DNA from: Thermohalobaculum sp045106875
GTDB taxonomy: Bacteria > Pseudomonadota > Alphaproteobacteria > Rhodobacterales > Rhodobacteraceae
Assembly (NCBI GenBank): GCA_045106875.1
Contig: JBGCFK010000216.1
Location: 1 to 15,256 of the forward strand
DNA: 15,256 bases
Direction of reading: 5' to 3'
Under the pieces are notes generated by a model. It worked only from the letters and a program-made list of their open reading frames with translations, had not been told where the DNA came from and did no database searches. A program made the position numbers and the translations under genes. Shown one piece after another: positions 9,304 to 15,096 of this stretch (positions are counted from its first letter, which is position 1; each line of letters starts with the position of its first letter).

Positions 9304-9795
9304 TCAACCGTCCCGGATCATGGACGGCACAATGAACGAGAAGCCCACAAACCAGAACCCGCCGAACACTCCAAGCACCAGCGGCAGCATGTAGGCGTTC
9401 CAGAAATTGTCGATGCTGACCAGATAGCCAAGGTCCGGCCGAACAAGGACATCCATCTGACTGCCACGCGGATATTCGGCGGGCGAGATCATGTCTTTGC
9501 TGTGCCAGAAATCTGCAGGATCAAAATTACCTTCCAGCAGCGGGCGCTTCATCCGGTCCCCGTTAACGTCCAGGATCAGGTCATATGCAATCCGTTCGCG
9601 GGTGCGTGCGTTGCCATCCGAGTCCTTGCAGGTATAGCTCTCGACAACATAGTCCTCGACTGTCGCCTGCATCTCGATGGCATCTGCACGGATGTTGTAG
9701 CGATAGATCGCACTGTTCAGCGCGAAGTAGAGCAGAACGCCCGGTATCAGAAACAGCAGCAGCCACAGGTATCTGGAAGCGGGCCGTCCGGCCAT
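9304..9795 (-). CDS. Two-TM membrane protein, DUF3592-like, coupled to purS
   Basis: This 163-aa protein has a membrane segment at about 9-28, a hydrophilic domain of about 105 residues predicted to be mostly beta (ATVEDYVVESYTC through MDVLVRPDLGYLVSID), and a second membrane segment at about 134-157. This TM-beta-TM layout and the VxVxxDP-like MDVLVRPDLG near the second helix resemble DUF3592 proteins. The assignment is by pattern only. The soluble part probably faces the periplasm. The ATG (9795) shares the A of the purS stop in TGATG, and GAG stands about nine bases before it, so its translation is likely coupled to purS. It sits between purS and purQ, an unexpected place for a membrane protein. 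Function unknown. Confidence 0.75.
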   Translation of the reverse strand: MAGRPASRYLWLLLFLIPGVLLYFALNSAIYRYNIRADAIEMQATVEDYVVESYTCKDSDGNARTRERIAYDLILDVNGDRMKRPLLEGNFDPADFWHSKDMISPAEYPRGSQMDVLVRPDLGYLVSIDNFWNAYMLPLVLGVFGGFWFVGFSFIVPSMIRDG

Positions 9796-10034
9796 CAGCC
9801 AAGCTCGATCCGGTAGTTCTCGATGACGGTATTGGCGAGCAGTTTCTCGCACATTTCCTTGACGGCCGTCTCGGCCTTGGTCTTGTCATCCTCGGTCAGG
9901 TCCAGTTCGATTACCTTGCCTTGGCGCACTCCGTCGACGCCATCGAATCCAAGAGAGCCAAGCGCATGGCGAATTGCCTCGCCCTGCGGATCAAGCACGC
10001 CGGTCTTCAGGGTTACATGGACGCGTGCTTTCAT
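9795..10034 (-). CDS. purS: Phosphoribosylformylglycinamidine synthase subunit PurS
   Basis: This 79-aa protein is the small subunit that bridges PurQ and small-type PurL in FGAM synthase and helps ammonia pass between them. It opens MKARVHVTLKTGVLDPQG and contains GKVIELDL and ANTVIENYRIEL, the standard PurS pattern, at normal family length. The ATG has AGGAG about six to seven bases upstream, and a plausible promoter lies 30-58 bases before it. PurS is the first gene of a probable five-gene operon (purS, DUF3592-like, purQ, lipoprotein, PLP enzyme). purC, a common neighbour in related bacteria, is absent here; the upstream 470 bases have no intact gene. Confidence 0.95.
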   Translation of the reverse strand: MKARVHVTLKTGVLDPQGEAIRHALGSLGFDGVDGVRQGKVIELDLTEDDKTKAETAVKEMCEKLLANTVIENYRIELG

Positions 10035-10063
10035 CGAGGGCTCCTAAGGATGGGTTTGGCAAC

Positions 10064-10092
10064 CTTCTACTGAGTGGGCTGCTACGCATCAA
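10064..10092 (-). promoter_or_regulatory. Possible promoter of the purS operon
   Basis: On the minus strand TTGATG (10092-10087) and TAGAAG (10069-10064) are separated by 17 bases and end 29 bases before the purS ATG. Each hexamer matches the sigma70 consensus at four of six bases. Confidence 0.35.
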
Positions 10093-10113
10093 GAGCCCGC
10101 CATCAATACCTGT

Positions 10114-10293
10114 TCACCAATATTTCCAGTCACCCCAGCTGACGAGGACAACCTGCGCACCCAGCAGCACGACAAGATAGATCCATGCGCCGCGAGAACG
10201 TCGGAACGTCCTGGGCGGCCGCCACTGGACGTCGGCTGTCAGCTTGCGTGAGATCTGCTAGGCCACGGGTTCGTGAGGATTGAGCCGCTGCAT
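10114..10293 (-). pseudogene. Small single-TM protein frame interrupted by an amber codon
   Basis: Reading from ATG 10293 gives MQRLNPHEPVA, then TAG (10260-10258), then QISRKLTADVQWRPPRTFRR... running to a hydrophobic helix IYLVVLLGAQVVLVSW and a C-terminal GDWKYW before TGA at 10116-10114. The whole frame is 59 positions. The Arg-rich stretch before a helix, the aromatic tail and about 72% G/C at third positions (42 of 58 codons, counted by hand) look like a real small membrane protein on both sides of the stop. No ATG, GTG or TTG follows the amber before the helix. Only a CTG would give a shorter product. There is no good Shine-Dalgarno before the ATG. Options are a disabled gene, a sequencing error (TAG for GAG or CAG), CTG initiation, or chance. 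The frame is also open upstream of the ATG to 10377. Confidence 0.4.
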
Positions 10294-10504
10294 CTTGTCT
10301 GCGTTACGTTCGATGATCCGGATCGTCTCTTTTGGAAACGAGCGTCTTTGTATCTGTCTGGAGCGGGCGGCGTCGCCCTACTGCCGTGCACACCAGCCTG
10401 AAGTTTTCCCTTTGCGCGGCGATGGGGCTACTGGCAAGTACAAAAGCCGTCAGGGGCGCGAAGTGAGAGCTCTGTGATGGAACATCCGGCGCACACAGGA
10501 AGGA
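10294..10504. other. Gene-poor stretch, nothing recognised
   Basis: Together with 10035-10293 this makes about 470 bases without an intact gene. Frames on either strand lack plausible starts with ribosome-binding sites. A 10-bp palindrome GATCCGGATC (10315-10324) is the only local symmetry seen. The stretch may be remnant sequence of a lost gene between purS and the 78-aa gene. Confidence 0.3.
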
Positions 10505-10741
10505 TCAGCCGTAGAGAACCCGAAGGATGTTCATAAGGAAAACGAGGACAATGAAGGTCGCCGCCGCGCCAAAAATTCTGCGCAGACCGCGCGTGGCCAG
10601 ATTGGGCGGCAGGTTTGGAACAGGCTTGTATTCGGGCGGCGTCGCTGGCGTGTGCAGCCTTGATGCTTGTTGTTGTGCGAGCTCGGGCTGAGGGTCGTCT
10701 CCGAACCCGACACGGCGGGGCTTGCGACCAAACCAACTCAT
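10505..10741 (-). CDS. Small C-terminally anchored membrane protein, coupled to the ceramidase-like gene
   Basis: This 78-aa protein has a basic N-terminus (MSWFGRKPRR), a Gln/Pro-rich hydrophilic middle (15-50) and one membrane helix near the C-terminus (about 57-76, FGAAATFIVLVFLMNILRVL). The layout suggests a tail-anchored-like protein with most of it in the cytoplasm. I recognise no family. Its ATG overlaps the TGA of the upstream ceramidase-family gene in ATGA (four-base overlap), which implies one transcript and coupled translation. An in-frame extension to 10825 would lie wholly inside that gene and is not preferred. It may be an accessory of the ceramidase-like enzyme, but that rests on linkage only. 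Confidence 0.65.
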   Translation of the reverse strand: MSWFGRKPRRVGFGDDPQPELAQQQASRLHTPATPPEYKPVPNLPPNLATRGLRRIFGAAATFIVLVFLMNILRVLYG

Positions 10742-11418
10742 ATCGTCACCGCCTTCTTGCCGTGCAGCACCACTGCCACCATCAGGCTGCCCAAAACCAC
10801 ACCGTTCAGCACATGCCACAACCAATGCGTGCCAATCAGGAAATGCGCACAGAGGGGACGATCAATCGCGCGCGCTGTCAGGGATATCGCAAAGACAGCG
10901 GCCACAGAGATCAGCCAGATCCCCGCCGGGTGGCCGCGCGACCGCAACCAGAGCCCGACGCCCGCCAGCGCCATCAGGGCAGGTACATACGAAACCGAGC
11001 CTCCGATGATGTCGCGCAGGAACATGTTCAGCACCCAGGACATCCCGACCATCGCGGCCACGAAGGCCAGCATCAGGACTAGTGACTTGCCCCAGCCAAA
11101 GCCTCCAAACCGGTTCATGGCAATCGCAAAATAGCTGAGTATGAAGATCATTATGGGCGTGGTGTCCATGATTGCGGCCCAGACGACGGCATAAGTGTGA
11201 AAGAGAAACGAGCCGATGCCGACGCAGAACGTGATCAGGATCAGCCAGCTTGTCGGCGCATCCAGACGACGCAACCTTATGGCAAGCACGAGTGCAACGA
11301 GGGCAGCAATGATGAAAGCCGAGTTGGTGATCGCATTCAGAGGCTCGGCCCAGAATAGATCCGCGTCCCCCCCGGGCAGGAACCCCCGTTCGCAATAGCC
11401 GTAGATCCGGCGAAACAT
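10738..11418 (-). CDS. Ceramidase-family (alkaline ceramidase-like) seven-TM hydrolase
   Basis: This 226-aa integral membrane protein has about seven hydrophobic segments and belongs to the alkaline ceramidase/CREST-like family, Zn-dependent amide hydrolases that release a fatty acid from ceramide. Counting from ATG 11418, Ser70 and His74 (GIGSFLFH), Asp85 (IMDTTP), and His198 and His202 (THWLWH) match in order and spacing the human ACER3 set Ser77, His81, Asp92, His217 and His221 (recalled numbers). N-terminal GYCER and WAEPLNAITN match the conserved acidic/Asn region. I prefer ATG 11418 because GGAAAG stands seven bases before it. ATG 11433 adds five residues and has no such site. It overlaps the 78-aa gene by four bases. 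The natural substrate in this organism is unknown and may be a sphingolipid or another amide-linked lipid. Confidence 0.82.
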   Translation of the reverse strand: MFRRIYGYCERGFLPGGDADLFWAEPLNAITNSAFIIAALVALVLAIRLRRLDAPTSWLILITFCVGIGSFLFHTYAVVWAAIMDTTPIMIFILSYFAIAMNRFGGFGWGKSLVLMLAFVAAMVGMSWVLNMFLRDIIGGSVSYVPALMALAGVGLWLRSRGHPAGIWLISVAAVFAISLTARAIDRPLCAHFLIGTHWLWHVLNGVVLGSLMVAVVLHGKKAVTI

Positions 11419-11482
11419 CCGTGAACTTTCCATCAGCAGGATCTAGGGCTTCCGCGATGCGTTGGGAAGGCGGAATGTGGTT

Positions 11483-11549
11483 TGGCCCGTTTCGGGGCCA
11501 CCGGAGGCTCTGCCTCCGGACCTCCGAGGTATTTCCAGCAAGATGAAGG
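11483..11549. repeat. Double hairpin, REP-like intergenic element
   Basis: TGGCCC (11483-11488) and GGGCCA (11495-11500) form one hairpin. CCGGAGGC (11501-11508) and GCCTCCGG (11512-11519) form a second, perfect 8-bp stem with loop TCT. The sequence after it (GAGGTATTTCCAGCAAGATG) resembles a block I recall following similar GC-rich hairpins between genes in Roseobacter-group genomes. No U-tract follows on either strand, so it is not a classical terminator. Only one copy is present here, so its repeat nature is from memory, not shown by this window. Confidence 0.5.
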
Positions 11550-11597
11550 GGTTAATGGAATATGTCCGGATCGCGAGACCGTTCACATTCGGTTATA

Positions 11598-11613
11598 TGT
11601 TTCACGTGAAACA
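11598..11613. promoter_or_regulatory. parS centromere site (ParB-binding palindrome)
   Basis: TGTTTCACGTGAAACA is a perfect 16-bp palindrome, 18 bp counting the flanking A and T. It matches the bacterial parS consensus TGTTNCACGTGAAACA at every specified base. ParB loads there and spreads as a CTP-dependent clamp to organise origin-proximal DNA and recruit SMC. It is intergenic, 20 bases past the stop of the acetolactate-synthase-like gene. A 15-base match is not expected by chance in 15 kb (about 1 in 70,000 with uniform bases). Confidence 0.88.
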
Positions 11614-11633
11614 TTCCAGCTTATGGAGGCTTT

Positions 11634-13229
11634 TCAGATCAATCCCTCGTAGATCCGGCGTGGAATCTCGACTTCTATCAGGGTGAACTTCTCGGCCTTC
11701 AGAGCGTCTTCCAGCGCGGGGCCTGCTTCTCCGGGTCCGCTGATCGTGACCGCGTTTCCGCCATAGAGCCTTGCGAGCGCCGCGAAGTCCGTACGCTCGA
11801 AGTCCACGCCCGCGTTCTGAAGACCGGAGCGGCGTTGCTTAAGTTCTATCAACGCAAGGCTGCGGTCCACAAAGACGACCACAACCAGTGGCAGGCCCAG
11901 ATCGCGGAGGGTTCCCAGCTCGCCCAGGCACATCTCGATCCCGGCATCACCCATGAAGGCAATGACCGGTGCGTCCGGTTTGGCATACTTGAAACCCATC
12001 CCCAACGGCAGTGCGCAGCCCATGGTGCACAGCCCCGTCGATTGCAGAACGCCGCGCGGGTGTTTGGCCTGCCATTGCTGACTCAGTAGAATGCGGTGCG
12101 CACCACTGTCGATCGTGATGGTTGTTTCGGGCGGCGCCACGGCCAGCATCTCGGCAATCGCGTGATCCGGACCCCATGCGGTCGATGTCCGGAAGGCCGA
12201 CCAATAACTGTCGCGCACATCCTGCCAGCCAGCATCCGGCCAGCGCGGCATCGGTTCGGTATCCAGTGCGGCAAGCCCACCTGTGACCGAGCACACCCAG
12301 CTATGCGCCGCGTGATGCATGTCGTGACCATTGGGGGCATGGGCGAACTCGATCACTTTGGCCGGATCCCATAGGTTCTGCCACCCGGTGCGCATCTCGA
12401 TTGGATCGTAACCCGCCGATATAATGCAATCCGCTGTCTCGAGGATCGGCAACACGATCTTGTCGGCCTTGGGCGAAAGCCCATGGCCACCCAGAGACAG
12501 TGGATGATCCTCGGGCAACACGCCCTTAGCTTTGTAGGTCGTCAGAAGCGGGATCTGATGACGCTCGACAAAAGCGGCGAGCGCCTCGGGTCCGCCTGGC
12601 TCGTTCAGGACATCGTTTCCTGCCATCATGACGGGGCGCCGGGCCTTGGCGAACAGATCGCGGGCGATCTCCAGCCCAGGGCCTGAAGGCGCAGTCGGGG
12701 CAAGCGGGCCATGTTGCCATGTGCGCGGAGCAGGCTGGTCGGCGTCTGCAACCCGGATGGGCAGGTCGATATGGACGGGGCCGGGACGACCTGACTGCGC
12801 GATCCCGATCGCCTTGTCGATCATCACATCGACAGCACCCTGCACAGCTGTGAACGACGCCTTGCAGACCTCGCGGAACACGGCACCGTGATCGAAGACC
12901 TGGTGATTGTAGGAAAGCGCATCGGCCTCGTCGACGCAGCCTGACAGGACGATCAGCGGCACGCGGTCCTGCTCGGCATTGGCAACCACGTTGAAGGCAT
13001 TGGCGACGCCCGGTCCGACGGTGGCGACCAGCACGGCAGGCGCGCCGGTGGCGTTCCATGTGCCCTCGGCCATAAAGCCGGCTGCGTTCTCATGCTTGGT
13101 CAGAACAAACCTTATGCCTGCGCGTTCAAGCGCATCGATCAGCGTCAAGACCTCTCCACCGGGGATGCCGAAGGCCGATTTGACACCGGCCGCCGCAAGC
13201 CGGGCTGCAATCACATCTGCTGCATTCAT
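11634..13229 (-). CDS. Thiamine-diphosphate enzyme, acetolactate-synthase-like
   Basis: This 531-aa protein has the three-domain ThDP-enzyme plan: N-terminal pyrimidine domain (about 1-165), central domain (about 185-320) and C-terminal pyrophosphate domain (about 360-520). Glu48 in TKHENAAGFMAEG is the cofactor-activating Glu. GPVHIDLP (150-157) and AGYDPIE are typical of the acetolactate synthase/pyruvate oxidase group. GDAGIEMCLGELGTL binds Mg-ThDP, and the second metal ligand, usually Asn 27 residues later, is Asp (FVDRSLALIELKQ). It is shorter than biosynthetic IlvB (about 570-590 aa), and no ilvN regulatory subunit follows, so valine/isoleucine synthesis is unlikely to be its main role. 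The substrate may be pyruvate or another 2-oxo acid. The start is ATG 13229 with AGGA about nine bases upstream. The TTG/GTG extension upstream is not conserved-looking. Confidence 0.85.
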   Translation of the reverse strand: MNAADVIAARLAAAGVKSAFGIPGGEVLTLIDALERAGIRFVLTKHENAAGFMAEGTWNATGAPAVLVATVGPGVANAFNVVANAEQDRVPLIVLSGCVDEADALSYNHQVFDHGAVFREVCKASFTAVQGAVDVMIDKAIGIAQSGRPGPVHIDLPIRVADADQPAPRTWQHGPLAPTAPSGPGLEIARDLFAKARRPVMMAGNDVLNEPGGPEALAAFVERHQIPLLTTYKAKGVLPEDHPLSLGGHGLSPKADKIVLPILETADCIISAGYDPIEMRTGWQNLWDPAKVIEFAHAPNGHDMHHAAHSWVCSVTGGLAALDTEPMPRWPDAGWQDVRDSYWSAFRTSTAWGPDHAIAEMLAVAPPETTITIDSGAHRILLSQQWQAKHPRGVLQSTGLCTMGCALPLGMGFKYAKPDAPVIAFMGDAGIEMCLGELGTLRDLGLPLVVVVFVDRSLALIELKQRRSGLQNAGVDFERTDFAALARLYGGNAVTISGPGEAGPALEDALKAEKFTLIEVEIPRRIYEGLI

Positions 13230-13324
13230 CGAAGGATCCTGTCTTGACCAGTTGGTGCTGTGGGTGGTGATAACCGTTTGAAGACCGCAAGTGAAATGCG
13301 GATATTGCACCTGGAGCGTGAGTT

Positions 13325-13355
13325 ATTCTAACGCAAAGCTGTTGCGCGCAGTCAA
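13325..13355 (-). promoter_or_regulatory. Possible promoter of the acetolactate-synthase-like gene
   Basis: On the minus strand TTGACT (13355-13350) and TAGAAT (13330-13325) are good hexamers but 19 bases apart. The first overlaps the apt stop codon. If used, the leader would be about 90 bases and contain a small hairpin, CCGCA and TGCGG around seven bases. Confidence 0.3.
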
Positions 13356-13891
13356 TCGCCCTCGAACTTGCAGAGCACGTGGAGATCAATTCCCATGGCC
13401 TTCAGCTTGGCCGAGCCGCCAAGATCGGGCAGGTCGATGATGAAAGTCGCAGCCCGGATCTCGCCGCCGAGTTTCTCGATCAAGTGGACACCTGCCGCGG
13501 CGGTCCCGCCTGTTGCCAGCAGATCGTCGATCAGCAGAACCTTGGACCCGGCATGCAGTGCATCGTCATGGATCTCCATCTCGGCCTCGCCGTATTCCAG
13601 CTGATAGGCCACTTTGAGAGTCTTGCCCGGCAGCTTGCCCGCCTTGCGGATGGGCACGAAGGGCAGGCCCAGCTTGTAGGCCACGGCGCCGCCGAGGATG
13701 AAGCCGCGCGCATCCATGCCCACAACCACGTCGAGGGGCTCGGAGGTGTATGGGTTTGCCATTCCGTCCACAGCCAGCCGGAATCCGGTCGCATCAGAGA
13801 ACAGGGTCGTTACATCCCGAAATTGAACTCCGGGCACGGGGAAGTCTGGGATCGTCCGGATATAGTCCCGAACGGTCTTTGTTTCGTGCAT
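13352..13891 (-). CDS. apt: Adenine phosphoribosyltransferase
   Basis: This 179-aa cytoplasmic salvage enzyme makes AMP from adenine and PRPP. The PRPP-binding motif VLLIDDLLATGGTA is at 118-131. N-terminal RTIPDFPVPGVQFRDVTTLF, GMDARGFI (58-65) and IRKAGKLPG (81-89) are standard Apt sequence, and the length is usual (170-180 aa). The start is ATG 13891 (MHETKTVRDYI) with AAAGG about eight bases upstream. A TTG at 13918 would add nine residues. It lies 65 bases after the second EamA gene on the same strand and has a plausible promoter of its own. It complements the de novo purS/Q/L genes in the window, but there is no sign of shared regulation. Confidence 0.97.
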   Translation of the reverse strand: MHETKTVRDYIRTIPDFPVPGVQFRDVTTLFSDATGFRLAVDGMANPYTSEPLDVVVGMDARGFILGGAVAYKLGLPFVPIRKAGKLPGKTLKVAYQLEYGEAEMEIHDDALHAGSKVLLIDDLLATGGTAAAGVHLIEKLGGEIRAATFIIDLPDLGGSAKLKAMGIDLHVLCKFEGD

Positions 13892-13918
13892 GTTCGCCGC
13901 CTTTGTAAATTCGCGCAA

Positions 13919-13946
13919 ACTCTACCTTCCGCAGCGGCAAACACAA
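13919..13946 (-). promoter_or_regulatory. Possible apt promoter
   Basis: On the minus strand TTGTGT (13946-13941) and TAGAGT (13924-13919) are separated by 16 bases and end 28 bases before the apt ATG, within the 65-base gap. Matches to consensus are partial. Confidence 0.3.
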
Positions 13947-13956
13947 TATCGAGCTG

Positions 13957-14880
13957 TCAATCAGCGCGCGTTGCGGCAACAGCTTCGAGGGCAGGATTGC
14001 GGTTGACCATGCGCTGGCGATGCGCCGTGTAGGCAGCGGCGGCAAAGATGATCGCGCCGCCGACCCAGGTCCAGACGTCAATCCATTCGCCGAACAGAAT
14101 GAAGCCGAAGGTGACTGCAAACGGTAGGCGGGCGAATTCCAAGGACATGACCAGGGATGCGTCCGCAGCCCTGAACGCGCGGGCAAGGGTGATGTGACCC
14201 AGCATGCCAAGCACGCCCATCGCAATGTAGATGCCCCAAAGCTCGATGGGCACAGGCTGCCACACGAAGAATGCCGGAATTGCCATGACCGGTGTCTGCA
14301 GCGAGAGCGCGATCAGTACCAGCTTGTCCGGATCGTCCTTGCCGGAGAGCGATTTGATCAACAGGCTCGCGATGGCCATGCCGACCGCTGCGCCCAGAGC
14401 CATCCAAGTTCCGATACCGATTTCGGCCACGCCCGGACGGACGATCACCAAAGCGCCGATCAGACCGACGAATGTCGCAGTCCAGCGCCGCCATCTGACG
14501 ACCTCGCCCAAAAGCATGGCAGCACCGACAGTGCCGAATATGGGCGCAAGGAATCCGATGGCGGTGACCTCGCCCACAGGGATATGCGCCAGTGCCGCAA
14601 ACCAGAGTGTCATTCCCGTCAACCCGATCACAACGCGCAGGGCGTAGAGATGCAGGTGCTTGGTGCGAAACATTTCGACCCGACGCCGCATCAGCAGCGG
14701 AGCGAAACAGATTAGCGCGAAGAACAGACGCAGGAAGACCGTCTGGAATGTCGGCATTCCTTCCAGCGCGACCAGTCGTGCAAGTGCCGCGAGGGCTGCC
14801 AGAAGTGCGCAGGACAGCAACATCCATAGCGTGCCTGTCCATGGGTTCGGTTGGCCGAGCGAGGCGATTGGAGTTGCCAT
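13957..14880 (-). CDS. EamA/DMT-superfamily transporter (second copy)
   Basis: This 307-aa inner-membrane protein has ten predicted helices in two EamA repeats. Repeat one runs from WTGTLWMLLSCALLAALAAL to about residue 145, with FLAPIFGTVGAAMLLGE. Repeat two ends with FARLPFAVTFGFILFGEWID. The IPVGEVTAIGFLAPIF and RAFRAADASLVMSLEF segments resemble the RhaT/S-adenosylmethionine-transporter-like subgroup, but the substrate cannot be fixed. The start is ATG 14880 (MATPIASLGQ). A TTG two codons earlier is less likely. The Shine-Dalgarno is weak. The C-terminal tail after the last helix is Arg/Ala-rich and cytoplasmic. It is divergent from the tRNA gene and upstream of apt. Its sequence is clearly different from the other EamA protein here, so this is not a recent duplication. 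Confidence 0.87.
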   Translation of the reverse strand: MATPIASLGQPNPWTGTLWMLLSCALLAALAALARLVALEGMPTFQTVFLRLFFALICFAPLLMRRRVEMFRTKHLHLYALRVVIGLTGMTLWFAALAHIPVGEVTAIGFLAPIFGTVGAAMLLGEVVRWRRWTATFVGLIGALVIVRPGVAEIGIGTWMALGAAVGMAIASLLIKSLSGKDDPDKLVLIALSLQTPVMAIPAFFVWQPVPIELWGIYIAMGVLGMLGHITLARAFRAADASLVMSLEFARLPFAVTFGFILFGEWIDVWTWVGGAIIFAAAAYTAHRQRMVNRNPALEAVAATRAD

Positions 14881-14981
14881 GACCAAGACTATAGAGGCAC
14901 CGGTGCACGCATGCTCGGACTATCGTTCGCAGGTGCGAATTGATCCCCCTTGCGATTCGAATATTAAGCACGCAGGGGCGC

Positions 14982-15010
14982 TTGACCCGGGCTCGCCATC
15001 ACACTAAACC
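14982..15010 (+). promoter_or_regulatory. Probable promoter of tRNA-Lys
   Basis: TTGACC (14982-14987), a 17-base spacer and TAAACC (15005-15010) place a transcription start about 15017, a few bases before the mature tRNA 5' end. The position and a near-consensus -35 support it; the -10 is weak. Confidence 0.5.
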
Positions 15011-15020
15011 GCGCTTGCGT

Positions 15021-15096
15021 GGGCCGTTAGCTCAGTTGGTAGAGCAGCTGACTTTTAATCAGCGGGTCGCAGGTTCGAATCCTGCACGGCTCACCA
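15021..15096 (+). tRNA. tRNA-Lys (anticodon TTT)
   Basis: A 76-base tRNA with an encoded CCA end (15094-15096). The acceptor GGGCCGT pairs with ACGGCTC (one G-T pair). The D-arm holds AGCTCAGTTGGTAGAGC. The anticodon stem GCTGA/TCAGC encloses loop CTTTTAA, with anticodon TTT at 15054-15056. The T-arm has the invariant GGTTCGAATCC. It reads AAA and AAG codons. Confidence 0.97.

Noticed and set aside
10315..10324. Palindrome GATCCGGATC
   Set aside because: A 10-bp palindrome is expected by chance in a window of this size and fits no known operator.
10280..10477. 65-codon plus-strand frame in the gene-poor stretch
   Set aside because: It has a non-ATG start, no Shine-Dalgarno, Cys/Arg-rich composition, and it overlaps the better minus-strand small frame.
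13230..13310. Possible leader-peptide attenuator before the acetolactate-synthase-like gene
   Set aside because: The upstream frame has no run of Val, Leu or Ile codons, and the only hairpin (5-bp stem) has no U-tract.
5991..14880. The two EamA genes as a duplicated pair flanking a mobile segment
   Set aside because: Their protein sequences differ throughout, orientations differ, and no flanking repeats or transposase were seen.
14078..14971. 297-codon minus-strand frame overlapping the second EamA gene
   Set aside because: It is the +1 shadow of the EamA frame, Arg/Gly/His-rich and without hydrophobic segments.
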